Part shown: one piece after another, positions 1-6,084 of the stretch
How the letters are laid out: each line of letters opens with the position of its first letter
Position numbering within the stretch: the stretch's first letter is position 1
Origin: Planctomycetota bacterium
Lineage (GTDB): Bacteria > Planctomycetota > Planctomycetia > Pirellulales > Thermoguttaceae
Reading direction: 5' to 3'
DNA: 6,646 nt
Assembly: GCA_023397045.1 (NCBI GenBank)
Contig: JAEWUR010000357.1
Coordinates: forward strand, 1-6,646
The notes under the pieces: generated by a model
The model's database searches: none
What the model saw: only the letters and a program-made list of their open reading frames with translations
Told to the model about the DNA's origin: nothing
Position numbers and translations under genes: made by a program

Positions 1-96
1 GTCCTGCGGAGCCCGGACTTTCCTCCCGCCGCTGTCGCACTCAGGCCGATAGGGCGACCTATGGCGACCGCAGCCGGCGACCGTCCGGTCCGCTTC
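1..96 (-). ncRNA. rnpB: RNase P RNA, bacterial class A, 5' part (truncated by window edge)
   Basis: This is the catalytic RNA of ribonuclease P, which removes 5' leaders from pre-tRNAs. Read on the minus strand, the RNA begins near position 96 with GAAGCGGACCGGACGGTCGC, which closely follows my memory of the E. coli M1 RNA 5' end (GAAGCTGACCAGACAGTCGC). It then reaches GGGAGGAAAGTCCGGGCTCC (positions 27 down to 8), the near-invariant P4/CR-I segment of bacterial RNase P RNA. Between these, a P3-like arm is visible: GTCGC pairs with GCGAC, with an inner ATAGG/CCTAT hairpin at 49-62. Only about the first quarter of a ~350-400 nt RNA is present; the rest lies left of the window. The exact 5' end is uncertain by a few bases. 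The call rests on the P4 signature plus the 5' match. Confidence 0.93.
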
Positions 97-108
97 GAAC
101 ACGATTCC

Positions 109-136
109 ATGATATCGCTCGGCCTCGGCGGTGCAA
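109..136 (-). promoter_or_regulatory. Candidate promoter for rnpB
   Basis: On the minus strand, TATCAT (109-114, five of six bases matching the -10 consensus) lies about 12 nt before the first recognised rnpB base. A weak -35-like TTGCAC (131-136) is 16 nt further upstream. The site falls in the gap between the radical SAM stop codon and rnpB. The -35 is poor and the spacing to +1 fits only if the RNA starts a few bases before 96, so this is tentative. Confidence 0.3.
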
Positions 137-159
137 AGTGGCCGGCGTGCCGTCGGCCG

Positions 160-1131
160 CTAAACTCGCTGACATCGACACCCTTGGCGCGTCCCGCGTC
201 GGCGAAACTCCGCCTCGATGGCCGTCCGAACGGCCGCCTTGTTCAAACACCATTCCGGTCCGACCAGATACTCCGGCGGGGCATCGCCCGAAAGCCGGTC
301 GATCACCACGTCGGCCGGCAACTCCTCGACGAAATCGACCACCCAATTCACGTATTCCGACAGGTCGGGCAAGCGGACCAAACCGGCGGCCTCCTGATCG
401 GCCAACGGTGTGTTGCGAACGACATACAGGTTGTGCAGCTTGACGGAGTGGATTTCCAACTTCGCCAATTCCCGGGCCGTGGCGAGCATGTCTTCGGGGG
501 ATTCGCCGGGCAGGCCGAGCACGATATGGACCCCTACGTCCAGGCCTCGCGCTCGACTGCGACGGTAGGCGTCAAGGAAGGCGTCAAAATGGTGGCCGCG
601 ATGGATCCGGTCGAGGGTTCGGTCGTGGATCGTCTGAAGACCGTATTCGAGGGTCACCCAGGTTTGGTCGGTCATGGCAGCCAAGCGATCCAGGACTTCG
701 TCGCTAACGCAATCTGGCCGTGTGCCGATGGCTAACCCCACGACGTCCGGGCAAGCGATCGCCTCTTGCCACATGGCGTGAAGCCGGTCGAGTGGGCCGT
801 AAGTGTTGGTGCCCGGCTGAAAGTAAGCAACAAACCCCTCGGCTCCGTAACGCTGTTTCAATTTGGCGATTCCGTCTTCGAGTTGATCGGAGATCGCGCG
901 CATCCCCCTCCGCCGACTGATGCTGAAGCTGGCGGGATCGCAAAACACACAGCCGGAAGTGGCCAGTGTGCCATCGCGGTTGGGGCATCCACAGCCAGCG
1001 TCGAGCCCGAGTTTCCAGACCTTCCGGCCGAACTTCCTCCGATAGAAGAAGTTAAGGCTGTGATAAAACAGCCCGGCCTCGGCCCAGTCGAACGCGGACA
1101 ACTTCCGATATGGGGGGTCAGTTGACGACAT
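160..1131 (-). CDS. TIGR01212-family (YhcC-like) radical SAM protein
   Basis: This 323-residue protein is a radical SAM enzyme of the YhcC/TIGR01212 family, related to the Elp3 radical SAM fold; to my knowledge its substrate is not established. The cluster-binding cysteines are C49, C61 and C64 in the motif CPNRDGTLATSGCVFC, the spaced arrangement typical of this family rather than plain CxxxCxxC. Other family blocks are GTRPDC (136-141), LEYGLQT (161-167), HRGH (177-180), GLPGE (206-210) and HNLYVVRNTPL (233-243). The C-terminal extension (about 278-300, RLSGDAPPEYL) matches the radical-SAM C-terminal domain of these proteins. The length is normal. No Shine-Dalgarno sequence precedes the ATG at 1131, and no better in-frame start is seen. 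The tail carries two extra cysteines (C318, C320) that I cannot assign. The stop lies 63 bp from rnpB, transcribed in the same direction. Confidence 0.93.
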   Translation of the reverse strand: MSSTDPPYRKLSAFDWAEAGLFYHSLNFFYRRKFGRKVWKLGLDAGCGCPNRDGTLATSGCVFCDPASFSISRRRGMRAISDQLEDGIAKLKQRYGAEGFVAYFQPGTNTYGPLDRLHAMWQEAIACPDVVGLAIGTRPDCVSDEVLDRLAAMTDQTWVTLEYGLQTIHDRTLDRIHRGHHFDAFLDAYRRSRARGLDVGVHIVLGLPGESPEDMLATARELAKLEIHSVKLHNLYVVRNTPLADQEAAGLVRLPDLSEYVNWVVDFVEELPADVVIDRLSGDAPPEYLVGPEWCLNKAAVRTAIEAEFRRRGTRQGCRCQRV

Positions 1132-1322
1132 TGGCGTGGACGGCTACACTAAAAGTAGGGATTTTCATCATTTATAATAAGATCCTAACGTTTCGCACAA
1201 GCTATTGACCCTCAGATAAGTATTGCAACAAGGCCGACCCGTCGGGAGGCCGGATTGGGAGCAAAACGGGCAGACCCGCGTTGCATTATCTTGCTGACCA
1301 TCAATAAAGGCCGGAAAAAAAT
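1132..1322. promoter_or_regulatory. Divergent intergenic region with promoter-like AT-rich core
   Basis: The radical SAM gene (leftward) and the FHA gene (rightward) diverge from this 191-bp gap, so it should hold promoters for both. Its AT-richer core contains a perfect TATAAT on the plus strand (1173-1178) without a good -35. On the minus strand it contains TATAAA (1171-1176), with a weak TTGTGC (1195-1200) 18 nt upstream. A plus-strand TTGACC at 1205-1210 has no matching -10. Individual assignments are weak; only the presence of promoters is well supported, by gene orientation. Confidence 0.4.
1232..1278 (+). other. Two small inverted repeats in the leader of the FHA gene
   Basis: Two potential hairpins lie upstream of the FHA start. 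The first (1232-1251) has GGCC and CCC arms closing over GTC against GGG and GGCC. The second (1267-1278) is CGGG-CAGA-CCCG. Neither is followed by a T-run, so neither looks like an intrinsic terminator. Short GC palindromes arise easily by chance in GC-rich DNA, and a role is unproven. Confidence 0.25.
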
Positions 1323-1805
1323 ATGTATGGCGAGTTGCTGCCCGTCGGGGGAGGCGACCCGATCCCCTTGCTGAAAAAGAGCTTGTTGGTCGGGCGACGC
1401 GAAAGTTGCGATATCGTCCTGCGCTTCTCGAATGTGTCCGCTCACCATTGTCAAATGACGGTCAATGGCGGTTACTGGCACATTCGCGATCTGCAAAGTC
1501 GCAATGGCGTAAAGGTCAACGGTATCCGGGTGAGCGACAAACGTCTCGATCCCGGCGATATCCTCTCGATTGCCAAGCACAAGTACGAAGTCCAATATTC
1601 GCCAATGGATCTTGGCGCGGTCGGACCCCCGCCCACCGAACTGTCGCGCAAGGAGATTTTCAGCAAATCCTTGCTCGAACGGGCGGGCCTCGATCAATCG
1701 AAGTTCAACCGTCCCCCATCGCGTCCCGAACCTGGCGAGTCGGTCAGTGTCGATATTACGAAGGACGAACCGAATCAACTTCGATTCCGCAACAAACCAC
1801 TATGA
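1323..1805 (+). CDS. Small FHA-domain protein
   Basis: This 160-residue protein is an N-terminal forkhead-associated (FHA) domain, a phosphothreonine-peptide binding module, followed by a short hydrophilic tail. The domain spans about residues 5-95. The canonical signature residues are present: GR (24-25), S39 and H42 in VSAHHC, N61-G62 in SRNG, and N66-G67, so ligand binding is probably intact. Residues 96-160 are proline- and charge-rich, likely disordered, with no recognised domain. There is no signal peptide or membrane segment, so it should be a cytosolic adaptor. GGA at 1313-1315, 7 nt before the ATG, is a modest ribosome-binding site. The gene lies 59 bp before rsgA on the same strand and may head that operon. 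No kinase or phosphatase is encoded in the window, so its partner is unknown. Confidence 0.9.
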   Translation: MYGELLPVGGGDPIPLLKKSLLVGRRESCDIVLRFSNVSAHHCQMTVNGGYWHIRDLQSRNGVKVNGIRVSDKRLDPGDILSIAKHKYEVQYSPMDLGAVGPPPTELSRKEIFSKSLLERAGLDQSKFNRPPSRPEPGESVSVDITKDEPNQLRFRNKPL

Positions 1806-1864
1806 GGTCGACGGCGATTTGCCGCACCCTATAGCTTGTAGACGCTACCCCGACATGCAATAGG

Positions 1865-3007
1865 ATGGCAAAAAAGAAGAAAATCCGCGCCGATTTTCGA
1901 AAGAACCGTGCCGTCCGTGCCCGACCGTCCGATTGGACTCGACGGTTCCAAGAACACGGTTTCCAGGAAGAAGCGCCCCCGCAGAGCGAACGGATCAGCG
2001 GAAAAGGCGATCTTACCCGACGACGCACGGTCTGCGGCAACCTGACCGGCGAGGAAACCGCCCCGGGTCTGGGCGTCCATCTCGATGTCGACGAGACGGT
2101 CTGCCGCCGTGGCCGCGTCCTCCGCGTGATGGGGTTGCTCAGCATCGTCGAAGACGCCGACGGCGCGCTCTATCAATGTGCCACTCGGCGCCTGCTGAAA
2201 ACCTTGGCCACCGACCAGCGGCACGTTGTCGCGGCGGGCGACCGCGTTGTGTTTCGGCCGGTCGAAAACACCGAACCGAAGGAAGGCATCATCGAGCGGG
2301 TGGACCCGCGCCACGGGTGCATCTGCCGCGAAGTCCGAGGCCGTCAACAATTACTGGTCGCCAACGTCGATCAACTGGCCATCGTGACGAGCGTGGCCGA
2401 GCCGCGGCTTAAACCGAACCTGATCGACCGCCTGCTGATCGAGGCCGAAAAGGCCGGCGTTCACCCGCTGATCTGCATCAACAAAATCGATCTGGCCGAC
2501 CTGGCCGATTTGCAGCCGTTGGTCGGCGTCTACGCTCAGATGGGCTACGATGTTCTGCTTCTCAGCGCCAGGACGGGCTTCGGCATCGATCGGTTCCGAC
2601 GCGCGATGATCGGCCGGGCGAACGTCGTGGCCGGGCAGAGCGGCGTCGGCAAGTCCTCGCTGCTGAACGATATCGACCCCAACTTCCAACTCCACGTTCA
2701 GCCGGTCAGCACCGAAAACGAAAAAGGCAAACACACAACCACCACCGCCCGACTGCTGCCGCTTTCCGGCGGCGGCTATGTGGTCGATACGCCGGGCATC
2801 CGGCAGTTCCGCCTTTGGGACGTCACTCGCGAGGAGGTCGCCGGATTTTTCCGCGATCTGCGGCCGTACGTCAGCCAGTGCCACTTTCCCGACTGCACCC
2901 ACACCCACGAGGACGACTGTGCCGTGAAAGACGCCGTGGCCGATGGACAACTCGACGAACGTCGATACGAGAGCTATTGTCACTTGTTCGCGGGAGATTT
3001 TGAGTAG
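1865..3007 (+). CDS. rsgA: Ribosome small-subunit-dependent GTPase A (RsgA/YjeQ)
   Basis: RsgA is a circularly permuted GTPase that acts late in 30S subunit maturation and releases RbfA. Its domains are in the family order. A basic N-terminal tail (MAKKKKIRADFRKNR) precedes an OB-fold (about 80-150). The permuted G domain then reads G4 NKID (206-209), G5 SARTG (234-238), G1 GQSGVGKSS (257-265), a G2 threonine run (GKHTTTT) and G3 DTPG (308-311). The C-terminal zinc knuckle is complete: C339, C344, H346 and C352 with the family spacing C-x4-C-x-H-x5-C. At 380 residues it is slightly longer than E. coli RsgA because of the N-terminal extension. The ATG at 1865 has only AATAGG directly abutting it, a weak ribosome-binding site, but the basic start supports it. 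The TAG stop shares its last base with the hflX GTG start. Confidence 0.96.
   Translation: MAKKKKIRADFRKNRAVRARPSDWTRRFQEHGFQEEAPPQSERISGKGDLTRRRTVCGNLTGEETAPGLGVHLDVDETVCRRGRVLRVMGLLSIVEDADGALYQCATRRLLKTLATDQRHVVAAGDRVVFRPVENTEPKEGIIERVDPRHGCICREVRGRQQLLVANVDQLAIVTSVAEPRLKPNLIDRLLIEAEKAGVHPLICINKIDLADLADLQPLVGVYAQMGYDVLLLSARTGFGIDRFRRAMIGRANVVAGQSGVGKSSLLNDIDPNFQLHVQPVSTENEKGKHTTTTARLLPLSGGGYVVDTPGIRQFRLWDVTREEVAGFFRDLRPYVSQCHFPDCTHTHEDDCAVKDAVADGQLDERRYESYCHLFAGDFE
2992..2996 (+). promoter_or_regulatory. Ribosome-binding site deciding the hflX GTG start
   Basis: GGGAG lies inside the last codons of rsgA, 10 nt before the GTG at 3007. Together with the TAGTG stop-start overlap it supports GTG as the hflX initiation codon and coupled translation. 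The next ATG in frame (3067) would cut into the first strand of the HflX N-terminal domain (ILVGVML). Confidence 0.55.
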
Positions 3008-4347
3008 TGTACGAACTGAATCGCGGCGATAGCGTAACGAGCGAGGCAGCCATCCTGGTCGGCGTGATGCTGCCGGAGCAGAAGACTGAGGGGCCGCCTC
3101 TCGAAGAATTGGAAGGACTGGCCGCAACGGCGGGCGTGCGCATCGTCGGACAGTTGACCCAACGCCGCCAAACGCCCGACCCGGCAACCTACCTCGGCCA
3201 CGGAAAGGTGGAAGAACTGACTCGGCTGGCCGAGTTGGTCGACGCCGACCTGATCATCTTCGACAACGACCTGAGCCCCGCCCAAACGCGCAACCTCGAG
3301 AAGGCCACCGAGCGGAAGGTGCTCGACCGCACGGAATTGATCCTCGACATCTTTGCCACCCGGGCGCAGACGAATCAAGCGAGGCTGGCCGTCGAACTGG
3401 CCCAACTCGAATACGCGATGCCCCGGCTGAAACGGATGTGGACGCACTTGTCGCGGCAGAAGAAGGGCGTTGGGCTTCGCGGACCTGGCGAAACCCAGTT
3501 GGAAGAAGACCGCCGGTTGGTCGAGCATCGACTCAAAGAGCTTCGGCGCCAGTTGGGCGCGATCGAACGACGCAAAGAACGCGAAGTGGCCGGACGCCGC
3601 GAGTTGCTGACCGTCTCGCTGGTCGGATACACGAATGCCGGCAAGAGCACGTTGATGAATGCCTTGACCGGCGCGGATGTTTTCGTGCAAGATGCCCTGT
3701 TCGCCACGCTCGATACGCGCACCCGGCGATGGCAGTTGCCCGGCTGGGGGCCGGTGCTGCTGAGCGACACCGTCGGCTTCATTCGCGACCTGCCACACCA
3801 TCTGATCGAGAGTTTCAAGGCCACGTTGGCGGAAGCCCGGCACGCCGATTTGCTGCTGCACGTGGCCGACGGCTCGAATCCGGCCGTCTACGACCAGATC
3901 GCCGCGGTCTACGACGTGTTGGAAGAAATCGGCATCCAGCGAAAGGACACGCTCCTGGTCGTCAACAAGATCGACGCGCTGCCCGACCGCGTTCGGCTCG
4001 ACGGGCTGTTGAATCGATATCCAAACGCCGTGCCGATCAGTGCCAAGACGGAGTTTGGCATGGCCAATCTCACCGCCGCAGTCAGCGAGGCGCTCAGCCG
4101 AGGATTTCTGGACGTCGACGTCGAGTTGAGCGTTGACAACGGCCGGCTGATGGCCTATCTTGCCGCCAACGGCGAGGTGCTTTCGAAACATTTCGTTGAT
4201 AGCCGCGTGTTCATTCACTGCCGAATCCCGGCTCAACACCTGGGACGGCTCGAAGAAGACTCGCTGTCGGTCCGCCCTCATCGGAACGGCGGTCATATGT
4301 TGCTGGAAACCGCGTCGCAAGCCACCGAGGACGGTTATGAAACGTGA
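3007..4347 (+). CDS. hflX: GTPase HflX
   Basis: HflX is a ribosome-associated GTPase that binds the 50S subunit and, in studied bacteria, splits stalled or hibernating ribosomes, notably under heat stress. The 446-residue product has the HflX N-terminal domain (about 15-110) with its YLGHGK motif (62-67). A helical linker carries the signature GPGETQLEEDRR (from 159). The G domain has G1 GYTNAGKST (207-215), G3 DTVGF (254-258) followed by IRDLPHHLIESFKATL, G4 NKID (320-323) and G5 SAK (345-347). A C-terminal domain of about 80 residues follows, and the length is typical. It starts with GTG, overlapping the rsgA stop by one base. Its last 11 bases overlap the start of the dehydrogenase gene. 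Both overlaps indicate a single coupled operon. Confidence 0.96.
   Translation: MYELNRGDSVTSEAAILVGVMLPEQKTEGPPLEELEGLAATAGVRIVGQLTQRRQTPDPATYLGHGKVEELTRLAELVDADLIIFDNDLSPAQTRNLEKATERKVLDRTELILDIFATRAQTNQARLAVELAQLEYAMPRLKRMWTHLSRQKKGVGLRGPGETQLEEDRRLVEHRLKELRRQLGAIERRKEREVAGRRELLTVSLVGYTNAGKSTLMNALTGADVFVQDALFATLDTRTRRWQLPGWGPVLLSDTVGFIRDLPHHLIESFKATLAEARHADLLLHVADGSNPAVYDQIAAVYDVLEEIGIQRKDTLLVVNKIDALPDRVRLDGLLNRYPNAVPISAKTEFGMANLTAAVSEALSRGFLDVDVELSVDNGRLMAYLAANGEVLSKHFVDSRVFIHCRIPAQHLGRLEEDSLSVRPHRNGGHMLLETASQATEDGYET
4327..4331 (+). promoter_or_regulatory. Ribosome-binding site deciding the SDR start
   Basis: GAGGA sits 5 nt before the ATG at 4337, inside the end of hflX. It fixes the dehydrogenase start there. 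An in-frame ATG at 4160 would add 59 residues with no family resemblance, read from within hflX. Confidence 0.75.
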
Positions 4348-5119
4348 TTTGAAAAACGCTCGCGTCATCGTCACCGGGGCATCAAGCGGCATCGGCCGGG
4401 CTCTGTCACTCGAGCTGGCCAAGGCCGGCGCAAAGCTCGTGGTCCTCGCCCGGCGGGAAGATCGCCTGCGCGAATTGGCCGACAAGATCAGGTCGCTTGG
4501 CGCGGCCATCGAGATCGTCGTCGGCGACGTGACCGATCCCGACGTCCGACAGAAGACGATCGATACCGCCCGTGAACGGTTCGGCGGCCTCGATATCCTG
4601 GTCAACAACGCCGGGGTCGGCGCGTTGGGTCCGTTTGAAGGGGCCAGCGTCTCGCGCGTGCGGCAGGTGATGGAAGTCAACTTCTTCGCACTGGTCGAGA
4701 TGACGCGGCTCGCGCTGCCGTTGCTCAAACAAGGCGTGCGACCGATGATCGTCAACGTCAGTTCGATCGTCGGACGCCGGGCCGTGCCGAACCGCAGCGA
4801 ATATTCGGCCAGCAAGTTCGCCGTGACGGGTTTCAGCGAAGCGCTCCGTGCCGAACTGGCACACCAAGGCATCGACGTTCTGGTCGTTTGCCCCGGTACC
4901 ACGGAAACCGAATTCTTCGACAAGGAACTCGAACGGACCAAGGACGCCAACTGGCCCCAGCACAAGCCGGCCGACGTCAACGCCGTGGCTCGCGAGATGG
5001 TCTCGGCCATGCGCGCCGGGCGGCATGAAATCATCCCTTACGGCTGGGGACGCCTCCTCTGCGGAATGAACCGGCTCGCGCCGCGTTGGATGGATTCGCT
5101 GATGGCCCGGTATGCGTGA
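4337..5119 (+). CDS. SDR-family NAD(P)-dependent oxidoreductase
   Basis: This is a classical short-chain dehydrogenase/reductase of 260 residues, the usual family length. The Rossmann dinucleotide motif TGASSGIG is at 13-20. The structural NNAG is at 90-93, with N115 after it. The catalytic set is S143, Y156 and K160 in the YSASK motif. The post-catalytic PGTTET (186-191) helps close the nicotinamide site. The basic pair R39-R40 after the second strand suggests NADP(H) preference, by inference. The substrate cannot be told from sequence. The C-terminus (about 235-260, GWGRLLCGMNRLAPRWMDSL) is amphipathic and could touch membrane or lipid, but it is not a clear transmembrane helix. The gene overlaps hflX by 11 nt and precedes rluA by 12 nt, so it is part of the operon although no ribosome function is known for such enzymes. 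Confidence 0.92.
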   Translation: MKRDLKNARVIVTGASSGIGRALSLELAKAGAKLVVLARREDRLRELADKIRSLGAAIEIVVGDVTDPDVRQKTIDTARERFGGLDILVNNAGVGALGPFEGASVSRVRQVMEVNFFALVEMTRLALPLLKQGVRPMIVNVSSIVGRRAVPNRSEYSASKFAVTGFSEALRAELAHQGIDVLVVCPGTTETEFFDKELERTKDANWPQHKPADVNAVAREMVSAMRAGRHEIIPYGWGRLLCGMNRLAPRWMDSLMARYA

Positions 5120-5131
5120 AGCGGAGCATTC

Positions 5132-5821
5132 ATGGACCCGGGATTCACGGTTCTCTACGAGGATGGCCCTTGTCTGGTGGTCTGCAAGCCGGCGGGATTG
5201 CCAACGCAAGCGCCCCCCGGCATCGATAGTCTCGAAGTCCGCATCAAAGCGTTCTTGAAACAGCGCGACCAGCCGCCGCACGACGTCTACTTGGGAATTC
5301 CGCACCGGCTCGATCGTCCGGCGTCGGGCGCAATGATCTTTGCAACGCGCCGACGCGCGGCGCACAAGTTGTCGCTGCAATTCGAACATCGCGAAGTCAA
5401 GAAAACCTACTGGGCATGGGTCGAGGGACGCCCCGATCCGCCCGAGGGCACGTGGCAAGACTTCCTGCGAAAGGTCTACGGAAAACCGCTGGCCGAGGTC
5501 GTGCCCCAGGATCATCCCGAGGCGAAATTGGCGATTCTGCACTATCGAACGTTGCAAACGACCGATCGCGGCGCGTGGCTCGAGATCGAGTTGGAGACCG
5601 GCCGCACGCATCAGATTCGCATTCAAGCCGCCTCGCGCCATCATCCGATCCTGGGTGATTTTCAATATGGTTCGACGATCCCGTTCGGCATCCAACACGA
5701 TGACGAGCGCCTGCGAGCCATCGCGTTGCACGCACGATCGATCACGTTCCGCCATCCCGCCACGAAGCAGACGATCACCGTCTCGGCTCCAACCCCTGAC
5801 GGCTGGGAGTCGCACGTATAG
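5132..5821 (+). CDS. RluA-family pseudouridine synthase
   Basis: This enzyme isomerises specific uridines in structured RNA to pseudouridine. The 229-residue protein consists of the catalytic domain only, without the N-terminal S4 RNA-binding domain seen in RluC and RluD, so it resembles the short RluA/TruC type. The catalytic aspartate is D61 in HRLDRPASG. Other family blocks are the opening [20 protein letters not shown] (7-26), KTYWAWVEG (91-99), GRTHQIRIQ (157-165) and HPILGD (171-176). Whether it modifies 23S rRNA, tRNA or both cannot be decided here, so no gene symbol is given. GGAG (5123-5126) lies 5 nt before the ATG. The start follows the dehydrogenase stop by 12 nt, making this the last gene of the cluster. 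Its TAG stop directly abuts a palindromic repeat at 5822, and no intrinsic terminator with a T-run is seen after it. Confidence 0.95.
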   Translation: MDPGFTVLYEDGPCLVVCKPAGLPTQAPPGIDSLEVRIKAFLKQRDQPPHDVYLGIPHRLDRPASGAMIFATRRRAAHKLSLQFEHREVKKTYWAWVEGRPDPPEGTWQDFLRKVYGKPLAEVVPQDHPEAKLAILHYRTLQTTDRGAWLEIELETGRTHQIRIQAASRHHPILGDFQYGSTIPFGIQHDDERLRAIALHARSITFRHPATKQTITVSAPTPDGWESHV

Positions 5822-5839
5822 CCGCTTGCGGACTCGCAA
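5822..5839 (+). repeat. REP-like palindromic repeat, left copy
   Basis: CCGCTTGCGGACTCGCAA matches the copy at 6051 in 16 of 18 positions. It can fold either as CCGC-TT-GCGG or as TTGCG-GACT-CGCAA (5826-5839). It starts on the base after the rluA stop codon. There is no T-run, so it is not a standard terminator, though such structures can stabilise mRNA 3' ends. Confidence 0.65.
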
Positions 5840-5840
5840 C

Positions 5841-6044
5841 GCCGGAATTCGTCCCCTCGAACATCCCGTTTGGGGTGACCCCGGCTGGAAGGTTTTTCTG
5901 GACACCCCCGATGCCATCCGGCGGACAATTGGTTATATTGATGCGAATCCAGTTCAGCGGAAGCTGCCGCGGCAGCAATGGCCGTTCGTCCGTCCCTACG
6001 ACGGCTGGCCATTCCACAAAAAATCACAACTATCCCATCGATAA
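5841..6044 (+). pseudogene. RAYT / IS200-like transposase, C-terminal remnant
   Basis: The frame starting at 5841 encodes [16 protein letters not shown], then [20 protein letters not shown], then [20 protein letters not shown] and a short tail, ending at TAA 6042-6044. The pattern of a [12 protein letters not shown] block, an Arg-rich helix, Y(I/V)xxNP, and then QxWPFVxPYDGWP is the C-terminal signature I recognise from Y1/REP-associated tyrosine transposases common in planctomycetes. The HUH (His-x-His) motif and catalytic tyrosine region that should precede it are absent: upstream sequence is rluA in another frame. There is no credible start codon or ribosome-binding site. It is therefore a fragment of roughly 65 codons, not a working enzyme. 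The open frame continues upstream through rluA only by chance. The family call is from memory of the motif; a profile search would settle it. Confidence 0.7.
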
Positions 6045-6050
6045 TGAGGA

Positions 6051-6068
6051 CCGCTTGCGGCTTCGCAA
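6051..6068 (+). repeat. REP-like palindromic repeat, right copy
   Basis: CCGCTTGCGGCTTCGCAA is a direct repeat of 5822-5839, offset by 229 bp. It forms the better hairpin of the two: CTTGCG (6054-6059), loop GCTT, CGCAAG (6064-6069). It lies 16 bp before the acnA start, so it would sit in the acnA leader if the promoter is upstream of it. Confidence 0.65.
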
Positions 6069-6084
6069 GAGACACCACCCGCCC

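Larger units (their letters stand above)
5822..6069 (+). mobile_element. Remnant of a palindrome-flanked RAYT-like element
   Basis: This ~250-bp segment fills most of the gap between rluA and acnA. It is bounded by two near-identical palindromic repeats (5822-5839 and 6051-6068) and contains a transposase tail (5841-6044). The layout matches an internally deleted REP-associated tyrosine transposase unit, but the repeats are in direct orientation and no target-site duplication is evident. Boundaries are inferred from the repeats only. Confidence 0.5.

Noticed and set aside
61..735. Plus-strand open frame antisense to the radical SAM gene and rnpB
   Set aside because: It contradicts the firmly supported minus-strand protein and RNA genes and has no known motif.
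4160..4336. 59-residue N-terminal extension of the SDR protein from ATG 4160
   Set aside because: The extension reads inside hflX, has no SDR similarity, and a good Shine-Dalgarno with an ATG at 4337 gives a normal-length enzyme.
2980..5034. Long open frame of 684 codons on the minus strand opposite hflX and the SDR gene
   Set aside because: It lies wholly antisense to two genes with complete catalytic motifs and shows no recognisable domain; it is the usual mirror frame of GC-rich codon use.
5340..5840. Open frame running through rluA in another frame and joining the transposase tail
   Set aside because: The part inside rluA is an Arg-rich shadow without transposase motifs; only the portion from about 5841 resembles the family.
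5822..5840. Left palindrome as intrinsic terminator of the rsgA-rluA operon
   Set aside because: The stem is short and no T-run follows; the repeat nature explains it better.
4406..5917. Long minus-strand open frame of 503 codons opposite the SDR and rluA genes
   Set aside because: Antisense shadow with low-complexity, Arg-rich content; both plus-strand genes are firmly identified.
6040..6045. GATAAT as a -10 element for acnA
   Set aside because: No -35-like hexamer lies 16-18 nt upstream (TTCCAC is 22 nt away), so the match is not better than chance.
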